Below, piece by piece: positions 8,338 through 13,876 of a stretch of DNA of 13,876 nt (its first letter is position 1; each line of letters starts with the position of its first letter). Below the pieces are notes generated by a model. It did no database searches, was not told where the DNA came from, and worked only from the letters and a program-made list of their open reading frames with translations. The translations under genes and the position numbers were made by a program. Source of the DNA: CAKSHC01 sp045631845 (GTDB lineage Bacteria > Bacillota > Clostridia > Oscillospirales > UMGS1783); assembly GCA_045631845.1 (NCBI GenBank), contig JAZQVM010000073.1, positions 1 through 13,876 of the forward strand, written 5' to 3'.

Positions 8338-8442
8338 TTACGACACAGCATCCTCAGGTTCGAAAAACACGGCAGGCATCCCAGTACCGACCGCAGTATA
8401 TACTTCGACCTTCACACGCCGTGCCACTACTGCCACCTGCAT
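8338..8442 (-). CDS. Candidate leader peptide, 34 codons (frame B, overlaps frame A)
   Basis: From the second ATG behind the GGAGGTG site, this frame reads MQVAVVARRVKVEVYT and onward for 34 residues, ending at a TAA. The alternating hydrophobic and basic or acidic residues look more protein-like than the competing frame, but the ribosome binding site spacing (13 bases) is long. It lies between the riboswitch terminator and mgtE, so it would be translated only when Mg2+ is low. I do not recognise the peptide. Confidence 0.3.
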   Translation of the reverse strand: MQVAVVARRVKVEVYTAVGTGMPAVFFEPEDAVS

Positions 8443-8446
8443 CCAT
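8354..8446 (-). CDS. Candidate leader peptide, 30 codons (frame A)
   Basis: The first ATG behind GGAGG (8456-8460, nine-base spacing) opens a frame beginning MDAGGSSGTACEGRSIYCGR and ending at TGA after 30 residues, with three cysteines. The initiation signal is stronger than that of most genes in the window, but the composition is not obviously protein-like. Only one of the two overlapping frames need be real. Either would sit on the mgtE mRNA downstream of the riboswitch terminator. Confidence 0.3.
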   Translation of the reverse strand: MDAGGSSGTACEGRSIYCGRYWDACRVFRT

Positions 8447-8468
8447 GTTTTTTCACCTCCGTTATGCA

Positions 8469-8508
8469 TAAAAATATTGCCTGACAAAGCAGGAACTTTG
8501 ACAGGCAA
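8469..8508 (-). terminator. Intrinsic terminator controlled by the M-box
   Basis: On the minus strand a 13-base arm (TTGCCTGTCAAAG) pairs with CTTTGTCAGGCAA with a single T-T mismatch around a six-base loop (8477-8508). It is followed by TATTTTTATG. Its place, about 20 bases after the M-box aptamer and well before mgtE, is what is expected of a riboswitch expression platform that stops transcription when Mg2+ is bound. Confidence 0.85.
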
Positions 8509-8529
8509 ATACAGAAATCATGTATGCGT

Positions 8530-8672
8530 CATCGTTCAAGCTTCAACTTCGCAGGGCGATGAAACTGCATTAGATTATGCCTTAATACGACATTCTCTGT
8601 TGGCCAACTCATAGTGTCTCCACCATTTTGCGGCAGCAGTCCGTATCCCTGTGGTAGCCTCACCTACCGATT
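8530..8672 (-). promoter_or_regulatory. M-box (ykoK-type) Mg2+ riboswitch aptamer
   Basis: The minus strand contains the conserved M-box blocks in order: TAGGTGAGGCT (about 8656-8666), GGATACGGACTGCTGCC (about 8632-8648), ATGAGTTGGCCAACAGAGAA (about 8592-8611) and TTAAGG followed by TAATGCAG (about 8564-8585). These match the family seen before mgtE in Bacillus and relatives. M-boxes bind Mg2+ directly and favour a terminator at high Mg2+. The exact ends of the closing helix P1 are approximate. The TSS predicted from the upstream promoter lies only a few bases before the aptamer. Confidence 0.92.
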
Positions 8673-8680
8673 ACTTATTT

Positions 8681-8710
8681 ATTATACCTCTATTAATTAA
8701 TTTTTGTCAA
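8681..8710 (-). promoter_or_regulatory. Consensus sigma-A promoter of the mgtE leader
   Basis: The minus strand carries TTGACA (8705-8710) and TATAAT (8681-8686), both perfect, with an 18-base AT-rich spacer. The -35 overlaps the stop codon of the upstream symporter gene. Such a strong promoter fits a gene whose output is set downstream by the riboswitch and terminator. Confidence 0.92.
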
Positions 8711-10023
8711 GTGCGATATAAATATTCTTTGGTAATCCTCCAAACTTGCCCTCGCAACACAAAAACACCCGTCAAATTCGGTATCGCCATAAGCGCATTG
8801 AAAATATCACATAAATTCCATACCACATCCAAACTCATCATGCACCCCACACCGATAACGACAATGTAGATCCATCGATATACAGTAACGGCTCGTTGTC
8901 CCCACAAATAATGCGCACACCGTTCCCCGTAAAAACACCAACTCAAAATACTGGCAAAAGCAAACAAACCAATGCTAATACAAATAAACCATTCGGCAAA
9001 ATTTCCAAGCCCCATAGAAAAAGCGGATATGGTCAATGCTGCACCGCTTTGTCCGTTTCCTAATACTCCCGTCGTCAGTATTACCAATGCCGTGATCGTG
9101 CACACAACAATTGTGTCAATAAACACCTCAAATATCCCCATCATACCCTGATGAACGGCTTCTCCTTGCCCGCAAGACGAATGTGCCATGCTGGAGGTGC
9201 CAAGCCCTGCTTCATTAGTAAAGATGCCCCTTGCCACACCGTAACGCATAGCCAATACTGCCGTATATCCCAAAGCGCCACCGCCCACCGATCGAAATCG
9301 GAATGCTTCGGTGAAAATACTTGAAAAGGCCGACGGAATCTGCTCATGATTCATCACTAGAACCAAAACACTAAAAAAAAGATAAAATCCGGCCATCAGC
9401 GGAATCAATTTTTCCGTAACAGCCCCCAAACGCTTCATTCCACCAAGCAAAACGATGCCCGCTAACATCATAACCATTACTCCCGTTACGATCGGCGGAA
9501 TACGAAACGAAGATTGAAGGGCCAAGGCAATGGAATTACCTTGACTCATATTCCCAATCCCAAATGAAGCGATCAAGCAAAAAAAGGCATAACAGACGGC
9601 CAATGGCTTGTTTTTCAATCCATATTCCAGGACAAACATCGGCCCACTGTAAAACATTCCACTTTTTCGATAGTGCATACTCAGCAAAACCTCAGCATAT
9701 TTGGTCATCATCCCAAAAAACGCCGCCATCCACATCCAAAATACGGCTCCGGGACCGCCCGATACCATCGCCGTCGCCACACCCACAATATTTCCGGTGC
9801 CCAAGGTGGCCGCTAAGGCCGTTGAAAGTGACTGCATTGCCGTAAAGCTGTTTTGCTTGCCATTACTGTCCTTTTGAAATAATGAGGATATAGAACCAAA
9901 CAACCAACGCCGAATATGTAGAAACTGAAAAAATCTTGTTTTTACTGTTAAAATCATACCAATAGCCAAGAATAAAACACAGGAAACTGGTCCCCACAAC
10001 CATTCATTGATCATAGACAGCAT
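8707..10023 (-). CDS. Sodium:alanine/glycine symporter, AGCS family
   Basis: The 438-residue polytopic membrane protein belongs to the alanine or glycine:cation symporter family, which takes up small neutral amino acids with Na+ or H+. Family motifs are visible: FHIRRW-like FLHIRRW early, ATLGTGNIVGVATA, GGPGAVFWMW, and EAGLGTSSMAH. About ten or more hydrophobic segments are present. The ATG at 10023 was chosen because AAAGGGTGA precedes it by a few bases. A longer frame to 10092 would start inside the preceding terminator. The gene follows the BMC operon terminator by only about 40 bases, with no convincing promoter of its own. Alanine versus glycine preference cannot be told. Confidence 0.92.
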   Translation of the reverse strand: MLSMINEWLWGPVSCVLFLAIGMILTVKTRFFQFLHIRRWLFGSISSLFQKDSNGKQNSFTAMQSLSTALAATLGTGNIVGVATAMVSGGPGAVFWMWMAAFFGMMTKYAEVLLSMHYRKSGMFYSGPMFVLEYGLKNKPLAVCYAFFCLIASFGIGNMSQGNSIALALQSSFRIPPIVTGVMVMMLAGIVLLGGMKRLGAVTEKLIPLMAGFYLFFSVLVLVMNHEQIPSAFSSIFTEAFRFRSVGGGALGYTAVLAMRYGVARGIFTNEAGLGTSSMAHSSCGQGEAVHQGMMGIFEVFIDTIVVCTITALVILTTGVLGNGQSGAALTISAFSMGLGNFAEWFICISIGLFAFASILSWCFYGERCAHYLWGQRAVTVYRWIYIVVIGVGCMMSLDVVWNLCDIFNALMAIPNLTGVFVLRGQVWRITKEYLYRT

Positions 10024-10033
10024 ATTTATATCA

Positions 10034-10059
10034 CCCTTTTCTATCCTATTCGAAAAGGG
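10034..10059 (-). repeat. Inverted repeat overlapping the symporter ribosome binding site
   Basis: CCCTTTTC and GAAAAGGG form an eight-bp stem with a ten-base loop just upstream of the symporter start. The 3' arm includes the AAAAGGG of the probable ribosome binding site, so the hairpin could hide it in the mRNA. It may instead be accidental. Confidence 0.45.
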
Positions 10060-10061
10060 CA

Positions 10062-10090
10062 TAAAAAAGCAGAGAGCTTTCACTCTCTGC
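10062..10090 (-). terminator. Terminator of the BMC operon
   Basis: GCAGAGAG and CTCTCTGC form a perfect eight-bp stem with a six-base loop (10069-10090). It is followed on the minus strand by TTTTTTAT, and begins six bases after the pduT stop codon. It marks the 3' end of the microcompartment transcript. Confidence 0.9.
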
Positions 10091-10096
10091 AAAAAA

Positions 10097-10645
10097 TTAG
10101 AATAAATATTTTTTTAGATCTTCATGCGGAGACGGAATTACCGTACAGGCGGCCAATAATCCATCCTGTTCAACAATTTCACAAGCCGCCGAAACTGCAC
10201 TACGCACATCGGCAACCTCTCCGGTCATCAACACAAAGGATTTACCACCCATTCCACGGGACAGGCGAACCTCTAACAGGTCTACATCCGCCGCCTTTAC
10301 AGCAATATCTGCCGCAGAAACACCGGCGGCAATGGAATAGGTTTCAATAATTCCAATGGCACCAATCTGATCTACAGTGCTGGTAGCATTGATAGCCTCA
10401 AAAACCTGCGGGTGAATGTTAGGAATTACCAGCGAATCCACCAGATTATTCCCAGCCATCTCCTTACCGGTCTCCACCGAATGCTTGATATCGGCAACCA
10501 TACCGCCCACAATAATCATAAATTTACCGGGACAAATCGGTTGCGCTTCCAAAATATGCACCATAGACGCCTTTGCCATGGCATCACAAATTTCATATCC
10601 CTTGGCAATGCTTGAGCTTTCAATAATTCCAATAGCATTCATCAT
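10097..10645 (-). CDS. pduT: PduT-type tandem-BMC shell protein with Fe-S cysteine
   Basis: The 182-residue protein has two BMC domains, about residues 3-88 and 98-178, and should form pseudohexameric trimers in the microcompartment shell. The segment QPICPGKF places a cysteine at residue 38, the position that holds a [4Fe-4S] cluster in the central pore of Salmonella PduT. The neighbouring SSIAKG and NIHPQV segments also match PduT. The likely job is electron transfer across the shell, with PduS encoded just upstream. The ATG at 10645 is nine bases after AGGAGG. A TTG at 10663 in the same frame is rejected as the start because it precedes that site and shifts the cysteine numbering. Last gene of the operon. 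Confidence 0.93.
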   Translation of the reverse strand: MMNAIGIIESSSIAKGYEICDAMAKASMVHILEAQPICPGKFMIIVGGMVADIKHSVETGKEMAGNNLVDSLVIPNIHPQVFEAINATSTVDQIGAIGIIETYSIAAGVSAADIAVKAADVDLLEVRLSRGMGGKSFVLMTGEVADVRSAVSAACEIVEQDGLLAACTVIPSPHEDLKKYLF

Positions 10646-10659
10646 GATATTCTTCCTCC

Positions 10660-12015
10660 TCAAGCCTTATCAATTACAATCACATCATCGATCCGACGCA
10701 CAGTACCGGACATTGGAGCATGAAGATTTGTTCCCAGTGCCTTATCCGGAGCCTTAGCAATCAATTGCCCTTCAGCCACAGCATCTCCAACCGCCACAAC
10801 GGGCTCACACGGCGCACCAATATGCATTTTCAAAGGCAAGGTCAAAGCCTTACTTGTCAACAGTCCATCAACAAAAGATAAATGTTTGCTGTACTGCCCA
10901 ATCCCCAAACGATCTACCAATCGAGGCGTAGGCACCTTGCGAATGCTACGAAATTCCCCAACCGGATTCATGCCAAAACTCTTAGTATCCGGCTTATAGC
11001 CATTTTTCACCATCATCTGTTTATAATAAGTATTAACATGATTGGGCGCCAAGTGCATGGTACAAGCAAAAGCTTGACACAAACCACAATCGGTACATAG
11101 CGCCGCATGCGCCACTGTCGCCATCTGCAATTCCCCGTTCAAATACGGCAGCACCCGCATCGAGCGCGACGGAAACAACTTATGCCCCAAAGCATTTCGA
11201 GGACACATATCGGTACACAGATTACACTGGCAGCAAACCGACTTAGCCTTGTTCATATCCTTGCGAATATCCGCGTTTTTCATGGCAAACAACTTATGAT
11301 CTGCTGGCAATACAATGATACCGCCTGTCGTTTTGGTCACCGGCTCGTCTAAATTGGTACAAACCTTACCCATCATCGGTCCACCGACAATTACGCCATA
11401 ATCCGAAATCGTAATGCCGCCGCCCAAACGTTCGATTACCTCACGCAAAGAAATACCCAGCGGCACCTCTCCCACACAAGGCGTCTTGACCTCGCCAATC
11501 ACCGTAATGTATTTCTTGGTAAAAGGTCGTCCTTCTACGGCATCCGCCAACAAACCAAGGGTAAACACATTATTAACGATCGCACCGGCTTCAATTGGTA
11601 TCCCACCCGCAGGCACAACACGGCCTGTCGTTTCATAAACAAGCACATGCTCATCCCCTGCCGGATAGAAATTCTGAAGCGGACACAACTCGATATTCTT
11701 TTCTTTCTTTAATAAAGCATTAAAAACATCAATTATATCTTGATGTTTCGCCTTTACTCCGATAATGCCACGCTTAGCTCCACTTGCCTGCATGGCATAA
11801 CGCACACCGGCAATCACCTTTTCGGGATGACGTAGCATGAAGTGCCGATCGGTCTCCAACAATGGCTCACATTCCGCACCATTGGCAATCACCACATCAG
11901 CCTTCGCATTTATCTTTACATGCATAGGAAAACCTGCGCCACCGGTGCCGACTAATCCGGCATTCAGGGCGCATGCCACTATATCCATTGTATTGTTTTC
12001 AATCTTATTCGCCAT
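10660..12015 (-). CDS. pduS: PduS-type RnfC-like flavin/Fe-S oxidoreductase of the microcompartment
   Basis: The 451-residue protein has an RnfC/NQO1-like N-terminal part with the nucleotide- and flavin-binding segments GTGGAGFP (23-30) and NGAECEP (45-51), then a SLBB-like region. Two [4Fe-4S] motifs follow: CCQCNLCTDMC (261-271) and CTDCGLCQAFACTM (307-320). The C-terminus is a barrel-sandwich domain (about 395-451). In the propanediol compartment PduS was described as a cobalamin reductase. In loci based on glycyl-radical enzymes it is thought to serve general electron transfer. It binds PduT in Salmonella, and here its stop lies close to the pduT start. Starts one base after the preceding gene's stop codon. 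Confidence 0.92.
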   Translation of the reverse strand: MANKIENNTMDIVACALNAGLVGTGGAGFPMHVKINAKADVVIANGAECEPLLETDRHFMLRHPEKVIAGVRYAMQASGAKRGIIGVKAKHQDIIDVFNALLKKEKNIELCPLQNFYPAGDEHVLVYETTGRVVPAGGIPIEAGAIVNNVFTLGLLADAVEGRPFTKKYITVIGEVKTPCVGEVPLGISLREVIERLGGGITISDYGVIVGGPMMGKVCTNLDEPVTKTTGGIIVLPADHKLFAMKNADIRKDMNKAKSVCCQCNLCTDMCPRNALGHKLFPSRSMRVLPYLNGELQMATVAHAALCTDCGLCQAFACTMHLAPNHVNTYYKQMMVKNGYKPDTKSFGMNPVGEFRSIRKVPTPRLVDRLGIGQYSKHLSFVDGLLTSKALTLPLKMHIGAPCEPVVAVGDAVAEGQLIAKAPDKALGTNLHAPMSGTVRRIDDVIVIDKA

Positions 12016-12016
12016 A

Positions 12017-12301
12017 TCACTGATTCAAGCGCTTAAGCACTTCTTCTACAGCGGCAACAAGTTCATTCTTATCCAAACTTCTGCCATTGGCCTTAAATTG
12101 CGCCACAACCGCCGCCACAACCTGATCCAACAGATCATTATTTGCCGCAGGCGCATCCGCACAATCTCCAAAAGATACCGTAATCCCCTGCTCTTTTGCC
12201 CAATCTTTAGCAGACGGCGTCAGAATCGTCCCCGCAGGAAAACAAGCAACAGAAGATCCACGATATTTCATCATTTCTACTTGTGTAATTACGTTTGCCA
12301 T
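12017..12301 (-). CDS. Small BMC-associated protein with EutT/EutQ-like N-terminal motif
   Basis: The 94-residue protein is not recognised by function. Residues 21-42 (PAGTILTPSAKDWAKEQGIT region) resemble the N-terminal segment found ahead of the catalytic part of EutT and EutQ, but no catalytic domain follows. After a short Ala/Asn linker come two predicted helices, about 57-70 (DLLDQVVAAVVAQF) and 76-92 (LDKNELVAAVEEVLKRL). Their spacing of hydrophobic residues is like that of BMC encapsulation peptides. A role as adapter or scaffold for cargo is inferred. The ATG at 12301 has AGGTG seven bases upstream; a GTG two codons earlier overlaps that site. It sits between pduL and pduS, one base from pduS. 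Confidence 0.8.
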   Translation of the reverse strand: MANVITQVEMMKYRGSSVACFPAGTILTPSAKDWAKEQGITVSFGDCADAPAANNDLLDQVVAAVVAQFKANGRSLDKNELVAAVEEVLKRLNQ

Positions 12302-12325
12302 GAACACTCACCTGTTCTTATCGTT

Positions 12326-13198
12326 TTATTCCCGAATGATCTCCAGATCATTCTCATGGATAACATCTTTAGCCAGCGGCGTAAATACCGCATCCGCCGT
12401 CGCATAAATCGGCGTTCCGTTTGCAACCGCACGCTTGGCCATATCCTCCGTAATCAAGGATTCATAGTTGTATACCGGCATCGGCGCAACAACAGGCGCC
12501 TCTACCGCTTTTTCCGACACACGGTTCTCCACCGCTTTTGCGCCGAAGGCATCGGTAATCAGATATACTCCATCACCGTTTTTGATGTCCGCCGCATTGG
12601 CCTCATCCATATCCAGATGCGCCTCCAATGCATAACTTGCGCTGACACGGCAAACCACATTGTCAAAAACCATACCGCGCTCACCGTTGGTGCGGAACGA
12701 TACGATCTGTCCGTCGCTTACCTTATAGGTTGCCGCATCCTGTGGCGTCATGTGAATGTGACGCTTAGCCACAATCGCACCCTTTGACAAATACACCGAT
12801 CCCTTAGGACCAACAATCGTAATGGGTGCACTTCCTCCTAATACACCGGATTCCCGCAACGGCGCCTGAATGCCTAAAGCAAAACAATCCGAGCGCATGA
12901 TCTCCACTTGAGTCTGCTTACGGACAGGCCCCAACACCCGAACATTTCCGATTGCACCTTTCGGCCCGACAATAGTAAGGGTCTCCTTTGCTGCATACTG
13001 TCCCGGCTGAGAAAGATCTTTCAGTACAGTTAGCTGATATCCGCTTCCAAACAATACCTCAAGATCCGCCTGCGACAAATGCAGGTGGCGGTTTGACACC
13101 CCAACCGGAATTGATACTTCGTTTACAACATTGTAGCCGTATCCGGTCAATTTTGAGATAATGGTCGATATTAAATTTGTCAAAATATTTCCTTCCAT
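12326..13198 (-). CDS. pduL: PduL phosphotransacylase with C-terminal extension
   Basis: PduL interconverts acyl-CoA and acyl-phosphate, regenerating CoA inside microcompartments. Two PduL domains are clear, with the zinc-binding motifs SNRHLHLS (35-42) and KRHIHM (145-150), plus EAHLDMDEANA (192-202) and the repeated TIVGPKG. Residues 1-20 (NILTNLISTIISKL) form an amphipathic helix of the encapsulation-peptide kind. At 290 residues it is some 75 longer than typical PduL. The extra tail after about residue 220 ends in VFTPLAKDVIHENDLEIIRE, a motif also found in the next gene's product. GAGGTGA precedes the start by four bases. Being the compartment form, it likely works on acetyl- or propionyl-CoA. 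Confidence 0.94.
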   Translation of the reverse strand: MEGNILTNLISTIISKLTGYGYNVVNEVSIPVGVSNRHLHLSQADLEVLFGSGYQLTVLKDLSQPGQYAAKETLTIVGPKGAIGNVRVLGPVRKQTQVEIMRSDCFALGIQAPLRESGVLGGSAPITIVGPKGSVYLSKGAIVAKRHIHMTPQDAATYKVSDGQIVSFRTNGERGMVFDNVVCRVSASYALEAHLDMDEANAADIKNGDGVYLITDAFGAKAVENRVSEKAVEAPVVAPMPVYNYESLITEDMAKRAVANGTPIYATADAVFTPLAKDVIHENDLEIIRE

Positions 13199-13220
13199 AA
13201 TCTCACCTCAATATACAATA

Positions 13221-13253
13221 CGGCCGTGCCGCCCGATTCAGACGGCACAACCG
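13221..13253 (-). repeat. Stable intercistronic hairpin between shell genes and pduL
   Basis: In the 70-base gap, CGGTTGTGCCGTC can pair with GGCGGCACGGCCG over 13 bp (three G-T wobbles) around a seven-base loop. No T run follows (TATTG comes next), so it is not a classic terminator. A role in mRNA stability or processing, giving more shell protein than enzyme, is an inference. Confidence 0.6.
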
Positions 13254-13268
13254 GTATTTATGTATAAC

Positions 13269-13547
13269 TTAGTCCTTGTGAGGTAAAATCATTTCCACAT
13301 CATCATGCGGACGAGGAATGACATGAACGGCAAACAGCTCGCCAACTCTGGCTGCAGCGGCAGCACCGGCATCAACCGAAGCCTTAACGGCACCGACATC
13401 GCCTCTGACCATAACCGTAACCAAACCGGAACCGACCTTTTCTTTGCCGACCAGAACAACGTTAGCGGCCTTAACCATAGCATCAGCAGCTTCAATGGAA
13501 CCTACGAGACCTTTGGTCTCAACCATTCCCAATGCTTCTCTTTCCAT
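13269..13547 (-). CDS. pduA: Hexameric BMC shell protein, PduA-like
   Basis: The 92-residue protein is a single BMC domain very like PduA/PduJ: EALGMVETKG, IEAADAMVKAANV, GSGLVTVMVRGDVGAVKA and VHVIPRPH. It should form flat hexagonal tiles of the shell with a small polar pore lined by the VGSG loop, suited to small metabolites. AAAGGAG precedes the ATG by eight bases. It is the second of two adjacent shell genes; the symbol is by similarity, since PduA, PduJ and EutM cannot be told apart confidently here. Confidence 0.9.
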   Translation of the reverse strand: MEREALGMVETKGLVGSIEAADAMVKAANVVLVGKEKVGSGLVTVMVRGDVGAVKASVDAGAAAAARVGELFAVHVIPRPHDDVEMILPHKD

Positions 13548-13578
13548 GATATATTCTCCTTTTCTCTTACGTTCTTAC

Positions 13579-13848
13579 TTACAGGGTTGCAATGATGCCA
13601 TCAACATCATTATGCGGACGGGGAATTACGTGTACCGAAACAACAGTACCGATTCTCTTAGCCGCAGTTGCACCCGCTTCGGTTGCCGACTTAACAGCAC
13701 CAACTTCACCGGTAACAATAACCGTAACCATCTGAGCACCGACATACTCCTTGGAGACCAGCTTAACATTAGCGGCCTTAACCATAGCATCAGCGGCCTC
13801 GATAGCGGCTACCAAACCTTTGGTTTCAATTAACCCGATTGCTTCCAT
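13579..13848 (-). CDS. Hexameric BMC shell protein, EutM/PduA-like, with altered pore loop
   Basis: The 89-residue single BMC domain (EAIGLIETKG, AIEAADAMVKAANVKLV, VTVIVTGEVGAVKSATEAG, VHVIPRPH) is a paralogue of the next gene downstream. The pore loop reads YVGAQ instead of VGSG, which would place a larger polar side chain near the sixfold pore. It has a strong TAGGAGG site seven bases before the ATG, as expected of an abundant shell protein. It is the first gene of the operon that is visible here; more genes probably precede it beyond the window edge. Confidence 0.92.
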   Translation of the reverse strand: MEAIGLIETKGLVAAIEAADAMVKAANVKLVSKEYVGAQMVTVIVTGEVGAVKSATEAGATAAKRIGTVVSVHVIPRPHNDVDGIIATL

Positions 13849-13876
13849 GACATTTACCTCCTAAGTTATTGTGTAC

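Noticed and set aside
10024..10092. N-terminal extension of the symporter (23 extra residues)
   Set aside because: The extra codons run through the BMC operon terminator, and a good ribosome binding site precedes the ATG at 10023, which also gives a normal family N-terminus.
10646..10663. TTG start for pduT
   Set aside because: It lies before the AGGAGG site that serves the ATG at 10645. The ATG start puts the cluster cysteine at position 38, as in the characterised PduT.
11837..12787. Open frame of 316 codons on the plus strand
   Set aside because: It is antisense to pduS, the small protein and pduL, which are all clearly coding. The translation is rich in Arg, His, Ile and Asn without recognisable domains, as expected of a shadow frame.
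13269..13848. Tandem repeat or recent duplication of the two shell genes
   Set aside because: The proteins are paralogous but differ at many positions, including the pore loop. Such pairs are normal in BMC loci and not evidence of a recent duplication.

Overview
The window looks like a chromosomal segment from an anaerobic Bacillota (Firmicutes) bacterium of moderate GC content. The reasons are strong AGGAGG-type ribosome binding sites, sigma-A promoters close to consensus, an M-box riboswitch in front of mgtE, the lon-engB gene order, and part of a bacterial microcompartment (BMC) locus. A member of the Negativicutes or Clostridia fits, but the sequence alone does not settle the class. Every convincing gene lies on the minus strand, so transcription runs from right to left as numbered.

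Right part (about 10057-13876): the promoter-distal end of a BMC operon. In transcription order it encodes two single-domain hexameric shell proteins, a PduL-type phosphotransacylase with an unusual C-terminal extension, a small protein sharing that extension's motif, a PduS-type flavin/Fe-S oxidoreductase, and a PduT-type tandem-BMC shell protein with the cluster-binding cysteine. An intrinsic terminator follows. These parts suit an aldehyde-processing compartment: PduL turns acyl-CoA into acyl-phosphate and recycles CoA, while PduS and PduT can pass electrons through the shell. The signature enzyme and the aldehyde dehydrogenase are not in the window and probably lie beyond its right edge, so the substrate cannot be named.

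Middle (about 6600-10023): an AGCS-family sodium:alanine/glycine symporter; a 410-base leader holding a consensus promoter, an M-box Mg2+ riboswitch, an intrinsic terminator and two overlapping short reading frames; the Mg2+ transporter/channel mgtE; and rpmE (ribosomal protein L31) with its own promoter and terminator.

Left part (about 74-6623): a compact housekeeping operon from a TTGAAA-17-TATAAT promoter. It runs small Zn-ribbon protein, lon, engB, fumarylacetoacetate hydrolase-family enzyme, mtaB, THUMP-domain RNA methyltransferase, and ends at a 12-bp perfect hairpin. The genes are nearly contiguous or overlapping, which suggests translational coupling. At the extreme left edge, 13 codons of another minus-strand gene are visible behind a good ribosome binding site, possibly a transposase.

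The most notable points are the shared motif linking the PduL tail with the small BMC protein, and the short reading frames between the M-box terminator and mgtE.
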